DNA from: JABCPE02 sp963506915
GTDB taxonomy: Bacteria > Bacteroidota > Bacteroidia > Flavobacteriales > Weeksellaceae
Length of the DNA: 64,000 bases
Assembly (NCBI GenBank): GCA_963506915.1
Contig: CAUORE010000001.1
Span: forward strand, 1 to 64,000
Direction of reading: 5' to 3'
Shown here: positions 9,785 to 18,565 of the stretch, piece after piece
How positions within the stretch are numbered: position 1 is the stretch's first letter
Layout: every line of letters starts with the position of its first letter
The notes under the pieces: model-generated
Seen by the model: only the letters and a program-made list of their open reading frames with translations
The model's database searches: none
Told to the model about the DNA's origin: nothing
Program-made: the position numbers and the translations under genes

Positions 9785-9814
9785 TTTGTATTTATCAAAA
9801 ATAGTGTAGATTTG
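9785..9814 (+). promoter_or_regulatory. Promoter of rho
   Basis: TTTG at 9785-9788, an 18-base spacer and TAGATTTG at 9807-9814: an excellent Bacteroidota -33/-7 pair. It predicts a transcript start near 9820 and a leader of about 95 nucleotides. Confidence 0.75.
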
Positions 9815-9833
9815 CAGCATATTTTTCGATTAA

Positions 9834-9863
9834 AGGAGCAGTGGACTTCTATCATTTGTTCCT
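9834..9863 (+). promoter_or_regulatory. Hairpin in the rho 5' leader
   Basis: AGGAGCAG at 9834-9841 can pair over eight positions (two G-U) with TTGTTCCT at 9856-9863. It lies in the untranslated leader of rho, whose product autoregulates by premature termination in other bacteria; a role here is inference. Confidence 0.35.
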
Positions 9864-9914
9864 ATTTACATCTTAATTTTACATTGATTTTAATTACATT
9901 TACTAAATATTTAT

Positions 9915-11537
9915 ATGTTTAACATTGAAAGCCTACAGTCAAAATCTACAACAGAATTGACTAAAATTTGTAAAGATTTAGGCATTAAAGTAGCAAGAAA
10001 CAGCACAGAAAATGATAAGGTTTTCGCTATTCTTGACTTTCAAGCTGCAAATCCCAAAGTAGCAAAAGAATACTATAATGCAACCGAAGAAAAACCTGAG
10101 AATACCACTGAAAACCAAACTCCAGAGAAAAAAACTACTAAAAGAAAAAGAGTAGAAAAACCTGCAGAAGAAAATATTTCGGATAAAAAAGAAGAAACAG
10201 AATTAAAAACCGAAAAACCTGCAAAAGAGGAGAAAAAAACTACTCCAAAAGCCAAAAAATCTCCTAAAAATACAAAAGAAAAAGAAGCTAATATTCCAGC
10301 TTCGGCAGCAGTAGAGGAAAATATTTCGGAAGAGAAAACCAAACAAAAAGAAAACTCAAAACAATCAGAAAACAAAGAACCCGAAAACGAAGAGCAAAAT
10401 CCTCCTAAAAAGGAATTTAATTTTGATAATATTGTAATCGTAGAGGGCGTTTTAGAGATTCTTCCTGATAACTATGGATTCCTCCGTTCTTCGGATTTTA
10501 ACTATATTTCTTCTCCAGACGATGTATTTGTCTCTACCAACCAAATCAGAAACTATGGTCTAAAAACTGGTGATACCGTGAAAGGTATCGTCCGCCTTCC
10601 AAAAGAAGGAGAAAAATATTTTTCGCTCCAAAAAGCATTGGAAGTAAATGGCAGAGACCTGCATTTCATCAAAGACAGAGTAGCTTTTGAATATCTTACT
10701 CCGCTATTCCCACAAGAGAAATTTAATTTAACTGGAAAAAATTCCACACTTTCTACCAGAATAGTAGATCTATTCGCTCCAATAGGAAAAGGACAAAGAG
10801 CAATGATAGTAGCCCAGCCTAAAACAGGGAAAACCATGCTCCTGAAAGACATCGCTAATTCCATCTCGGCAAATCACCCAGAAGCCTACATGATGATTCT
10901 TCTGATAGATGAAAGACCAGAGGAAGTGACTGATATGCAGCGAAGTGTGAATGCAGAAGTAATCGCTTCTACCTTTGATGAAGCGGCAGAAAAACATGTA
11001 AAAGTAGCCAATCTGGTTCTGTCAAAAGCCCAAAGAATGGTAGAGTGCGGACATGATGTGGTGATTTTATTAGATTCTATCACTCGTCTGGCAAGAGCCT
11101 ATAACACGGTAACTCCTGCCTCTGGGAAAATCCTCTCTGGTGGAGTAGATGCCAATGCACTGCACAAACCAAAAAGATTTTTCGGAGCGGCTAGGAAAAT
11201 AGAAGGTGGCGGCTCTTTGACCATCATCGCTACAGCTCTGATAGATACAGGTTCTAAAATGGATGAGGTGATTTTTGAAGAATTCAAAGGAACAGGAAAT
11301 ATGGAGCTCCTGCTGGATAGAAAAATCGCTAATAAAAGGGTTTTCCCTGCGGTGGATTTGGTGGCTTCCAGCACGAGAAGGGACGACCTGCTGCATGATG
11401 AAACCACTCAGCAGAGAATGTGGATTTTGAGAAAATATCTTTCTGATATGAATCCCGTAGAAGCTATGGAATTTGTAGAAAAACAAATGAAAGCAACTCT
11501 GAACAACGAAGAATTCCTAATGTCTATGAACAAATAA
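9915..11537 (+). CDS. rho: Transcription termination factor Rho
   Basis: A 540-residue RNA-dependent ATPase hexamer that terminates transcription. Order: Rho_N SAP-like domain (about 1-45), a Lys/Glu/Thr-rich low-complexity insert (about 60-165), the RNA-binding cold-shock domain (about 172-245, with DNYGFLRSSDFNY), then the motor with Walker A AQPKTGKTMLLK (about 298-309) and Walker B VVILLDSITRLARAYN. The charged insert makes it over 100 residues longer than the E. coli protein, as is usual in Bacteroidota. It has a strong promoter and a strong terminator, so it is a monocistronic unit. Confidence 0.97.
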   Translation: MFNIESLQSKSTTELTKICKDLGIKVARNSTENDKVFAILDFQAANPKVAKEYYNATEEKPENTTENQTPEKKTTKRKRVEKPAEENISDKKEETELKTEKPAKEEKKTTPKAKKSPKNTKEKEANIPASAAVEENISEEKTKQKENSKQSENKEPENEEQNPPKKEFNFDNIVIVEGVLEILPDNYGFLRSSDFNYISSPDDVFVSTNQIRNYGLKTGDTVKGIVRLPKEGEKYFSLQKALEVNGRDLHFIKDRVAFEYLTPLFPQEKFNLTGKNSTLSTRIVDLFAPIGKGQRAMIVAQPKTGKTMLLKDIANSISANHPEAYMMILLIDERPEEVTDMQRSVNAEVIASTFDEAAEKHVKVANLVLSKAQRMVECGHDVVILLDSITRLARAYNTVTPASGKILSGGVDANALHKPKRFFGAARKIEGGGSLTIIATALIDTGSKMDEVIFEEFKGTGNMELLLDRKIANKRVFPAVDLVASSTRRDDLLHDETTQQRMWILRKYLSDMNPVEAMEFVEKQMKATLNNEEFLMSMNK

Positions 11538-11540
11538 AAA

Positions 11541-11566
11541 AACCTCGGAAATTCCGAGGTTTTTCG
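11541..11566. terminator. Bidirectional terminator between rho and the tannase-like gene
   Basis: Perfect 10-bp arms AACCTCGGAA/TTCCGAGGTT with a one-base nominal loop. A-rich sequence precedes it and T-rich sequence follows it, so it can serve rho (+) and the converging gene that ends at 11579. Confidence 0.85.
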
Positions 11567-11578
11567 TTTTTAGGAGTT

Positions 11579-13087
11579 TTATTTTGTTGAGATTTTATCT
11601 ATCCATTCGAAAAGTTCTTCCAAATCATAGTCGCCTCTGTGTCCTATGTCCCAAGGCATAGCAAAATCTACAGCTTTTTTATGGTTTCTAAGGGTAGTCG
11701 CAAGAATTGTAGAAATCGCAAGGGAAGTATCCGCATCTTTGGCGCCGTGTCTTATTCTCCAGTTTTGGGTGGAGGTGTTTTTAACGAAATTCATCGGATT
11801 CATCATTTTTACGATATCCACATCCGCCATTTGGGCTTTTGTATATTCATATGTTCTGGCTCCACCTTCGACAGGATATTCTGTTATGAAAAACTTGGCT
11901 GTATTATTATCAAAAGAAAATTTTGTAAAGTGTTTATTATCAACCGTTAAATCTCCAAACAAATTGTTTTCTCCAGCAGATAAATCCAAGGCATCAAACG
12001 CAGGAGCGGATTTACTTCTACGAAGATATTCTTTGGAATAAGTTTTAAAATCCAGCCCTACTACTTTTTTATTTTTAAACTCAAGCCAAGAATATTTACT
12101 CAAATCATTTCCTTCCGAGATGGCTTTATTAGCTGAATTTATCACAAATTTTTTCACATATTCTTTGAATGTTCCTTCTCCTTTTTCATTGAGTGTCAAT
12201 GTTTTTCCGTTTTCATCTTTTAGTTTTAAGGAATTCACATATTTAGGAAACATGGAAGCTAATTTGGGCTGAACAGCGATTTGTTCCTCAGTCAAGGTTT
12301 TTGTGAATATCTCAATATAACCAGGATGGACAAGATTTATTACCTTATAATCCTTCACATGTCCATACTGCCATTCGTAGGCTGCATCAGCATTGTCAAG
12401 ATTGGTAATTGGGCAATAGGCAGAGACCGCAAAAATATCATCTCTCACAGCAGCAGCGCCTAATTCATTCAAGTAAGAATGATAAATTTTCTGATTTCCA
12501 CTCGCTCCCAAAAGCACAGAAAGGGCTCCGCCTGCGCTTGTTCCGTTAGAAATGATTTTTTCGGCATTACCCGGCATTATTTTATCATTAAATCTAAGAT
12601 ACCTCACCGCCGCCTTCAAATCTACTATCGCAGCAGGAGCTTTGCCAATGTATTGTGCTTTATCATTAGTAAGTTTACGCCCTCTTGCTCCTGGAGATGC
12701 CACTACATAGCCTTTGGAAAGGGCAACAAGGATAGCATTGTCCTTGCCTGTTGTTCGGTCTTTTATTGGCTCTCCTGCTTGGGAGGACATATATCTACCT
12801 ACATCATTTGGGAGGAAAATAGGCGCTGTATCAGCATTATACTTTCTGATGTTTTTCCCTTCATAGTATTCCACAGGGATATAAATGTTCATACTCTGAT
12901 ATCGTACATCCACAGGATGGCTGACATAGACTACATCTTCGTAAGCTCTGAAAGAAATTTCTTTTCCTGCGACCTGAGCTGTTTTTACAGTGTATTTTTC
13001 TGAATCAAAATTCAGAGAATACTCTTTGGACTGGGCGTGCATCATAGAAGCCGCCACTGCCATAATTCCTATTGCTGTTTTTTTCAT
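11579..13087 (-). CDS. Secreted alpha/beta hydrolase, subtype B tannase-like
   Basis: 502 residues with a signal peptide (1-18, cut after MHAQ). The core shows the serine hydrolase triad arranged as in subtype B tannases: nucleophile Ser184 in NGTSAGGALS, an acid among Asp451/Asp453 in RHGAKDADTSLA, and His483 in GHRGDYDL near the C-terminus. The Arg-His-Gly...Asp-Thr-Ser region and the GDYDLxELFxWID ending are features I associate with that family. Subtype B tannases hydrolyse galloyl esters of plant tannins, but related enzymes act on other aryl or acyl esters, so the substrate is open. Exported to the periplasm. It is monocistronic. Confidence 0.7.
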   Translation of the reverse strand: MKKTAIGIMAVAASMMHAQSKEYSLNFDSEKYTVKTAQVAGKEISFRAYEDVVYVSHPVDVRYQSMNIYIPVEYYEGKNIRKYNADTAPIFLPNDVGRYMSSQAGEPIKDRTTGKDNAILVALSKGYVVASPGARGRKLTNDKAQYIGKAPAAIVDLKAAVRYLRFNDKIMPGNAEKIISNGTSAGGALSVLLGASGNQKIYHSYLNELGAAAVRDDIFAVSAYCPITNLDNADAAYEWQYGHVKDYKVINLVHPGYIEIFTKTLTEEQIAVQPKLASMFPKYVNSLKLKDENGKTLTLNEKGEGTFKEYVKKFVINSANKAISEGNDLSKYSWLEFKNKKVVGLDFKTYSKEYLRRSKSAPAFDALDLSAGENNLFGDLTVDNKHFTKFSFDNNTAKFFITEYPVEGGARTYEYTKAQMADVDIVKMMNPMNFVKNTSTQNWRIRHGAKDADTSLAISTILATTLRNHKKAVDFAMPWDIGHRGDYDLEELFEWIDKISTK

Positions 13088-13132
13088 TTGACTAATTATT
13101 TATGTAAATATAATTTTATTTTAAAAAAAAAT

Positions 13133-13516
13133 TTATCTTCTCGTGGCTACCCAAGTGCCTCTTTGTCCCTCTTTTTTCCACTCGCCTTTACCGAAGCGCA
13201 GACTTCCTTGAATCATAAATTTAGAATCTCCCGAATATACCTGCTGTAATGTTCCATCATGCAGCACACAGCCCATGCTTTGTTCTTCATAAAAAGTTCC
13301 CGAAGTCCTTGTCACTCTCTTCATATAACCGCTTTTTCCTACTTCCAGAGTGAAAGTCCCTCTTTCATCTCCTGTGTAAGTTCCCGTCCAAGTTCCCATA
13401 TAGGGCGAGGTATAGTTTTTTCTTTCTTGTTCCTTCCAATAGTTGTCTATCATCCTTTCACAAGAAAATAAACTCATCAATAGAAAAATGCTATAAAATA
13501 ATTTCTTTTTCATCAT
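13133..13516 (-). CDS. Small lipoprotein, unknown function
   Basis: 127 residues with a lipoprotein-type N-terminus: positive start, hydrophobic core, then LFSC with the lipidation Cys19. The mature part is short and rich in Gly, Thr, Arg and aromatic residues (MGTWTGTYTGDERGTF), which suggests a small all-beta fold. No family is recognised. It lies 45 bases upstream of the tannase-like gene on the same strand and may share its transcript. Confidence 0.65.
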   Translation of the reverse strand: MMKKKLFYSIFLLMSLFSCERMIDNYWKEQERKNYTSPYMGTWTGTYTGDERGTFTLEVGKSGYMKRVTRTSGTFYEEQSMGCVLHDGTLQQVYSGDSKFMIQGSLRFGKGEWKKEGQRGTWVATRR

Positions 13517-13620
13517 TTTTTAAATTTAAAACCAATTAAAAAAATCACAAAAATTCTGCTTAAAATTTATCTCAAAGTTAATGCATATATTTCAATGATT
13601 GATAAAATCTCTTAGGAAAA

Positions 13621-13653
13621 TTGATTATAATATTTGATTTTTATTTACTTTTG
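13621..13653 (+). promoter_or_regulatory. Promoter of the superoxide dismutase gene
   Basis: TTG at 13621-13623 and TACTTTTG at 13646-13653 with a 22-base spacer. It predicts a transcript start about 20 bases before the ATG. Confidence 0.5.
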
Positions 13654-13678
13654 GCGGAATTTTTAAATAGAATATATT

Positions 13679-14272
13679 ATGTCATTTAACTTACCTAAAC
13701 TAGATTATGCATACGATGCACTAGAACCTATAATAGATGCCAAAACTATGGAAATCCACCATACCAAGCATCATCAGGCGTATATAGATAATCTTAATAA
13801 AGCCATAGAGGGAACCAACCTAGAAGGGAAAAGCATAGAAGAAATCTGCAAGGCGGCAGAAGCACCTGCGCTGAGAAACAATGGAGGAGGGCACTACAAC
13901 CACTCTCTTTTTTGGGAAATTCTAACTCCCAACGGCGCAAAAGAACCTGTGGGAAATGTGAAAAAAGCGATAGAAAACTATGGCGGTTTTGAGAAATTCA
14001 AAACTGATTTTTCAGAGGCTGCTAAGACAAGATTCGGTTCTGGATGGGCTTGGCTGTGTAAGAAAGATAACGGCGAAGTAGAAATCTGTTCCACTCCGAA
14101 TCAGGATAACCCACTGATGCCGAATGCAGGCTGCTCGGGTACGCCTATTCTAGGGTTAGATGTTTGGGAACATGCCTATTATCTAAATTACCAAAACAGA
14201 AGACCAGACTACATCAGTGCATTTTTTGAAGTTATTAACTGGGACAAAGTAGAGGAGCTTTACAACAAATAA
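13679..14272 (+). CDS. sodA: Superoxide dismutase (Mn/Fe family)
   Basis: 197 residues, normal length. It converts superoxide to oxygen and peroxide. The metal ligands are in place: His27 in MEIHHTKHH, His75 in GGHYNHSLFW, Asp161 and His165 in LDVWEHAYYL. The GGGHYNHSLFW and GTPILGLDVWEHAYYL forms resemble Mn-type or cambialistic enzymes more than strict Fe-type, so metal use is uncertain. There is no signal peptide; cytoplasmic. Single gene with its own promoter and terminator. Confidence 0.95.
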   Translation: MSFNLPKLDYAYDALEPIIDAKTMEIHHTKHHQAYIDNLNKAIEGTNLEGKSIEEICKAAEAPALRNNGGGHYNHSLFWEILTPNGAKEPVGNVKKAIENYGGFEKFKTDFSEAAKTRFGSGWAWLCKKDNGEVEICSTPNQDNPLMPNAGCSGTPILGLDVWEHAYYLNYQNRRPDYISAFFEVINWDKVEELYNK

Positions 14273-14279
14273 AAAAGTA

Positions 14280-14320
14280 AAAATTGGGATGAATTTTATA
14301 TGAATTTGTTCCAATTTTTT
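14280..14320 (+). terminator. Terminator of sodA
   Basis: An AAAATTGGGA/TTCCAATTTT stem (one G-U pair) followed by a T run, starting just after the sod stop codon. Confidence 0.6.
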
Positions 14321-14348
14321 TATTAAATTTAAACAAAAATTTATTGTA

Positions 14349-15056
14349 ATGAAAAATAAGATTTATTTTTGGATGATAGGTCTAGCGATGACCTTAGTTT
14401 CGTGTAATGTAACCGCTGATATTACGCTGCACAAAGACAAAACACAGAGTATAGTGATGGACATCGATGGGAAAGAAGCAGCGAAAATCTTTAAAGATGA
14501 GAATAAGAAGGGTAAGAAAGATAAAGATGACCTCCCAAAAAAATGGACCAGCTTGTATGAGATGAACCTAAAAAAGGATAAAAAAGAAAGAATCACCGCT
14601 CCAGACACCATAGCAGTAATGAAAAAAATATATGTAAAAGGCAGCTATGATAAGGATGATCTTACAGATATTTCCTTTAAAACTGATAAACTGACTAATA
14701 AAGAATTGTCCATTATGTTCAATAAAAAAGAGGAAAAATCCTTACCAATTCTTGATTTGTTCTCCAGAAATGAATGGGACGGAAAAACTTTAAAAATAAA
14801 TACTTCTGTATTAAATGATATACTCGTCAAAAAAAATAAAGATCAAGAATCTGATTTAGATTGGATAATATTTACTAAAGACTATCGGGTAACTTTCCAT
14901 TTCAATTCGGAAATAAAGAAAATAGAAGGAAAACATGATTTAGTAAGAAAAGTAAATAACAACACAGTAGAAATAAAGTTTAATGTAGATGATGTAAGGA
15001 AAAAAGGATTTAAATTCAAAAACGATGATTCTTTTATAACAATTACTACGAAATAA
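14349..15056 (+). CDS. Lysine-rich lipoprotein, unknown function
   Basis: 235 residues beginning with a lipoprotein signal (hydrophobic core, then LVSC, lipidation Cys19). The mature protein is rich in Lys and Asp, especially around residues 50-85 (KDENKKGKKDKDD), and has no transmembrane segment after the signal. No family is recognised. It stands alone, with a terminator 26 bases after the stop, next to the DnaA-box-rich region. Confidence 0.7.
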   Translation: MKNKIYFWMIGLAMTLVSCNVTADITLHKDKTQSIVMDIDGKEAAKIFKDENKKGKKDKDDLPKKWTSLYEMNLKKDKKERITAPDTIAVMKKIYVKGSYDKDDLTDISFKTDKLTNKELSIMFNKKEEKSLPILDLFSRNEWDGKTLKINTSVLNDILVKKNKDQESDLDWIIFTKDYRVTFHFNSEIKKIEGKHDLVRKVNNNTVEIKFNVDDVRKKGFKFKNDDSFITITTK

Positions 15057-15081
15057 AAACCAAGCTAAATAGGTACTTTTC

Positions 15082-15119
15082 ATCAGGTTCAGCCTCAAAA
15101 ACTGAATCTGATTTTTTTA
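15082..15119 (+). terminator. Terminator of the lysine-rich lipoprotein gene
   Basis: ATCAGGTTCAG pairs with CTGAATCTGAT (one G-U) around a 9-base loop, followed by seven T. Confidence 0.8.
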
Positions 15120-15130
15120 TCAACAATGTC

Positions 15131-15520
15131 TGTGGCTAATGAGGAAAAACTATCTTTATTCCATGTGGAAAACTTCCAAGAAAAAATATTTTGAAATCCA
15201 AAATAAAATTCTAATGAGAAAAATTTTCCCACCAATCAAGAATTATTTTCAAATAAAAACATTTGTTTTTGAATAGGTTTATTCACATTACACTTGGTCA
15301 CATTGTCTTTATTTCAGACTTATTCACGAATGTTGATAAGCTGTTTTATAAATTTAGAATCAATGCTTTATGATGTGAATTATCTATGAATTTCAGCTAA
15401 AATATTTGTGCTAAACTTTCATAAAAAATTTATCCACTAAATTCAGCTCTATAACAATATACATCATTCTCTTTTTTTTATAAATAATAAAATGAATAAT
15501 GTAATAGTGTGGTGCTTGGG
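15131..15520. other. Candidate replication origin: cluster of DnaA-box-like sites
   Basis: The 546-base gap before pgk holds one exact TTATNCACA box (15279-15287, TTATTCACA). It also holds six boxes with one mismatch to TTATNCACA: TGTGGCTAA (15131-15139), TGTGGAAAA (15164-15172), TTATTCACG (15320-15328), TGTTGATAA (15331-15339), TGTGAATTA (15374-15382) and TTATCCACT (15430-15438), in both orientations. They are followed by an AT-only stretch around 15471-15500 that could be the unwinding element. dnaA is not in the window. The parS-like sites 4-6 kb away support an origin-proximal position. Confidence 0.5.
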
Positions 15521-15546
15521 GAATTTTTTGTCGGCTAAAATTTTTA

Positions 15547-15572
15547 TTGGACGAATTTATAATTTAACTTTG
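15547..15572 (+). promoter_or_regulatory. Promoter of pgk
   Basis: TTG at 15547-15549 and TAACTTTG at 15565-15572 (15-base spacer, a little short), about 30 bases before the pgk ATG. Confidence 0.5.
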
Positions 15573-15602
15573 CAGAAAGTAATCAAATAAAAATATATAC
15601 AT

Positions 15603-16793
15603 ATGAAAACGATTAAACAATTTGATTTTTCTGGTAAAAAAGCCTTGGTAAGAGTAGACTTCAATGTTCCTCAGGATGAAAACCTAAAGGTAACGGATAA
15701 TACCAGAATCACAGCTGTGAAACCTACGATTGAAAAAATTCTTTCCGATGGCGGTTCGGTTATCCTGATGACCCACCTCGGGCGACCAAAAGGAGAGAAA
15801 AATGATAAATACTCACTAAAACACATTCTTCCTGAGATAGAAAAGATTTTGGGTAAATCTGTGAAATTCGCACAAGACTGCATTGGTGAAGAGGCGGTAA
15901 AACTTGCTTCTGAGCTGAAAAGTGGAGAAATCCTTTTATTAGAAAACCTTAGATTCTATAACGAGGAAGAAAAAGGAGACAAAGCCTTTGCAGAAAAGTT
16001 AGCTAAATTAGGCGATGCGTATGTAAATGACGCCTTCGGTACGGCTCACAGAGCACACGCTTCTACGGCAGTTATCGCTGAATTTTTCCCTCAGACTAAG
16101 TTTTTCGGGCTGCTTATGGCGAAAGAATTAGAAGCGATAGATAAAGTCCTTCACTCTGGCGAAAAGCCTATTACAGCGATACTTGGAGGTTCTAAAGTTT
16201 CTACTAAAATCACTATTATAGAAAATATTCTGCCCGTGGTGGATAATCTGATTATTGGTGGTGGAATGGCTTTCACTTTTATCAAAGCGCAGGGCGGAAA
16301 TGTAGGAAATTCTTTAGTGGAAGACGACAAGCTGGATTTGGCTTTAGAAATTTTAGAAAAGGCTAAAAATCAGAATGTTAAAGTTTATATTCCTGTGGAT
16401 GTTATCGCAGCGAAGGAGTTTAACAATGATGCCGAAAGAAAAGAAGTGGCAGCAAATGAAATTCCTGACGGCTGGATGGGGCTGGATGTAGGAAGTGAGT
16501 CACAGAAAATAAATAACGATGTGATTATGAGTTCCAAAACTATTCTTTGGAATGGTCCTTTGGGAGTTTTTGAGATGTCTAATTTTGCTGAAGGAACTAA
16601 AGCTCTTGGAGACAGCATAGCAGAGGCTACTAAGGCTGGCGCATTTTCTCTCGTAGGGGGAGGGGACAGTGTAGCATTCGTGAAGCAGTTTGGCTACGCA
16701 GATAAGGTTTCTTATGTATCCACAGGCGGTGGAGCGATGCTGGAAAGCCTTGAAGGACTGGAACTTCCAGGAGTATCAGCTATTAACAAATAA
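15603..16793 (+). CDS. pgk: Phosphoglycerate kinase
   Basis: 396 residues, standard length. It makes ATP from 1,3-bisphosphoglycerate in glycolysis. Signature sequences are VRVDFNVPQD at about 17-26, the substrate-binding arginine region HLGRPKGE near residue 60, ENLRFYNEE near 113, LGGSKVSTK near 197, and the nucleotide loop GGGDSVAF near residue 350. Cytoplasmic, monocistronic with its own promoter and terminator. Confidence 0.97.
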   Translation: MKTIKQFDFSGKKALVRVDFNVPQDENLKVTDNTRITAVKPTIEKILSDGGSVILMTHLGRPKGEKNDKYSLKHILPEIEKILGKSVKFAQDCIGEEAVKLASELKSGEILLLENLRFYNEEEKGDKAFAEKLAKLGDAYVNDAFGTAHRAHASTAVIAEFFPQTKFFGLLMAKELEAIDKVLHSGEKPITAILGGSKVSTKITIIENILPVVDNLIIGGGMAFTFIKAQGGNVGNSLVEDDKLDLALEILEKAKNQNVKVYIPVDVIAAKEFNNDAERKEVAANEIPDGWMGLDVGSESQKINNDVIMSSKTILWNGPLGVFEMSNFAEGTKALGDSIAEATKAGAFSLVGGGDSVAFVKQFGYADKVSYVSTGGGAMLESLEGLELPGVSAINK

Positions 16794-16809
16794 TTGTAAT
16801 TATAAAAAG

Positions 16810-16841
16810 AAGCGAACTCTAAAATTTAGGGTTCGCTTTTT
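16810..16841. terminator. Terminator between pgk and the DUF1963 gene
   Basis: AAGCGAACTCTAAA pairs with TTTAGGGTTCGCTT (one G-U), followed by T. It lies between converging genes and can act in both directions. Confidence 0.75.
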
Positions 16842-16886
16842 ATGAATATTTTTAAGTAAAATATTTTGTAAGTATAAGAAAACTGA

Positions 16887-17699
16887 CTAAGTACAGTCCC
16901 AATTATACATTACATCATCAAACTGGCATTTCGCCAAATCTTCTGGGTTTATAAAGAAGTTAGCCACGCCACAATCACCCCATATAATTTCTACATCTTC
17001 TATTTCATCAGAATCTATTTGAAGAAGAAGTAAGGTATGAGGGTCATTGTCTTTACGAGGATCATCTTGGGTGAAGTAAGGATAACCACCAATCTTATGC
17101 CCTGTGCTATCTAAATCACGAATAAAATCAGCTTCATCAGGTAACTGATATAGGTATTCTATTTTATCTGAAAAGGTTTTATTCCACTTTTCTATAAAAA
17201 GTTTTTGTGCGGAATTTTCGTCCAATGAAAAAGTTTCAATTTCTTTGGTAAAATGTAAAGCAAACTGCAAATCAGCATCAAAAGGCAAATTGTCATTATC
17301 AAAGACATAATCTTCTATAAAATCATCAATGGGCAAAGCTTCACCAATAGTAGGGTAGTAGAGTACTCGCTTAAAGTCATTACTGCAAGGATTGTCAAAG
17401 TCTAGCCCAAATAGATAATCTTCAGTATCTGCTATCCAGAACTGCAATAGACCTTTTTTAGGATAGATATTGTTTTCGGGTAGTTGTTCACAGTTAATTT
17501 GTGCCAGCATAAAGAGTGGTTTGCCTTCAGCACTTGTAGGTAATGAGCCTCCTTTTGGGACATAGGGCATACCACCGAATTTACTATCGGTAAGTGCTAA
17601 ACTATCAGATAAGGATAGTTTGATACGAATCATCTCCCGCTGTGTGCCAGCATTAAGGTCGGCAACTAATTGCTCAATTTGTTCTTGTGTAGGAATCAT
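16887..17699 (-). CDS. DUF1963 (YwqG-like) family protein
   Basis: A 270-residue soluble, acidic protein with the DUF1963 pattern: FGGMPYVPKGG near residue 41, FMLAQINCEQLP near 63, GLLQFWIADTEDYLFG near 84, a conserved HKIGGYPYFTQDDPR near 211 and LLLLQIDSD...WGDCGVANFFI near the C-terminus. The family is widespread as a stand-alone protein and is often found near polymorphic-toxin immunity genes; no toxin is visible here. Function unknown. Confidence 0.8.
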   Translation of the reverse strand: MIPTQEQIEQLVADLNAGTQREMIRIKLSLSDSLALTDSKFGGMPYVPKGGSLPTSAEGKPLFMLAQINCEQLPENNIYPKKGLLQFWIADTEDYLFGLDFDNPCSNDFKRVLYYPTIGEALPIDDFIEDYVFDNDNLPFDADLQFALHFTKEIETFSLDENSAQKLFIEKWNKTFSDKIEYLYQLPDEADFIRDLDSTGHKIGGYPYFTQDDPRKDNDPHTLLLLQIDSDEIEDVEIIWGDCGVANFFINPEDLAKCQFDDVMYNWDCT

Positions 17700-17731
17700 T
17701 TTTATTATGTTTTTTGATAGACAAATTAAAA

Positions 17732-18478
17732 TTAAAAACTCATATCTTTTACTGATTTTATATTATTTTTAGAGGAAAGAATCATCACAATTTCTGCGAT
17801 GTTGTTATTATTTTCCTCGGTGGTTGCATTGAATGTTATAATATTGTTTTTCAGGTTTTTATCAACTTTATTGATGTTTATTTCTTTTTGTAGAAAAACA
17901 GCATAGCATTCGGAAATTATTTCTGAAACAGCGGCATTTTCATCAATTTCAATTTCAAAAATCAGATTAGAAGATTTTTTCATGAAAACAGTTTCTACCT
18001 TTTTCAGTGCTATCATGATGATGAGCATAAAAATAATGGCAATGAGTGCAATGTTATAAAATCCCCAGCCGATTCCTAATCCCACACAGCCAGTTGCCCA
18101 GATTCCAGCTGCGGTGGTTAGTCCGCCCACTTCGCCTTTTTCTTTGATGATGCTTCCAGCACCTAAGAAACCTATTCCGCTGATAACCTGCGCCCCAAGA
18201 CGCCCCAAGTCCGTTTTCATAATTGCTGCAAGACCTTTGAAATCTTTTTCAAAGCCGTAGATATTCAATCTTAGTTGATCTTGCACCATCGAAACTATCG
18301 CTGCACCGAAACACACGAGAATGTAAGTTCTGAATCCAGCGGGTTTGTGTTTTCTTTCTCTTTCGATGCCGACAAGCCCTCCAAAAATAATAGCCAATAG
18401 AAGTCGTAAAAAAACAACATCCACAGTCAGCTCTCCTACAAATTTAATTTTTGATATGTTGCTAAAAAATTCAAACAT
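17732..18478 (-). CDS. MgtC/SapB family membrane protein
   Basis: 248 residues. The N-terminal part has about five hydrophobic segments with the family motif GGLVGIERERKHKPAGFRTY (about 38-57) and GFLGAGSIIKEKGEVGGLTTA (about 101-121). The C-terminal 85 residues are soluble and ACT-like, as in long-form MgtC. MgtC proteins help survival in low Mg2+ and inhibit the F-type ATPase in pathogens; many Bacteroidota members are untested. It is followed by the DUF1963 gene after a 32-base gap. Confidence 0.88.
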   Translation of the reverse strand: MFEFFSNISKIKFVGELTVDVVFLRLLLAIIFGGLVGIERERKHKPAGFRTYILVCFGAAIVSMVQDQLRLNIYGFEKDFKGLAAIMKTDLGRLGAQVISGIGFLGAGSIIKEKGEVGGLTTAAGIWATGCVGLGIGWGFYNIALIAIIFMLIIMIALKKVETVFMKKSSNLIFEIEIDENAAVSEIISECYAVFLQKEININKVDKNLKNNIITFNATTEENNNNIAEIVMILSSKNNIKSVKDMSF

Positions 18479-18565
18479 GATATTTTATTTTAATTTAAAA
18501 TTTTCTTGAAAAAGTTATTTTTGAGTAAAAAATTGGCTTTAATAAACCTATTAAAAATCCATTTT

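Noticed and set aside
12479..13003. 174-codon plus-strand frame opposite the tannase-like gene
   Set aside because: The minus-strand hydrolase has a signal peptide and a full catalytic triad; the opposite frame has no features.
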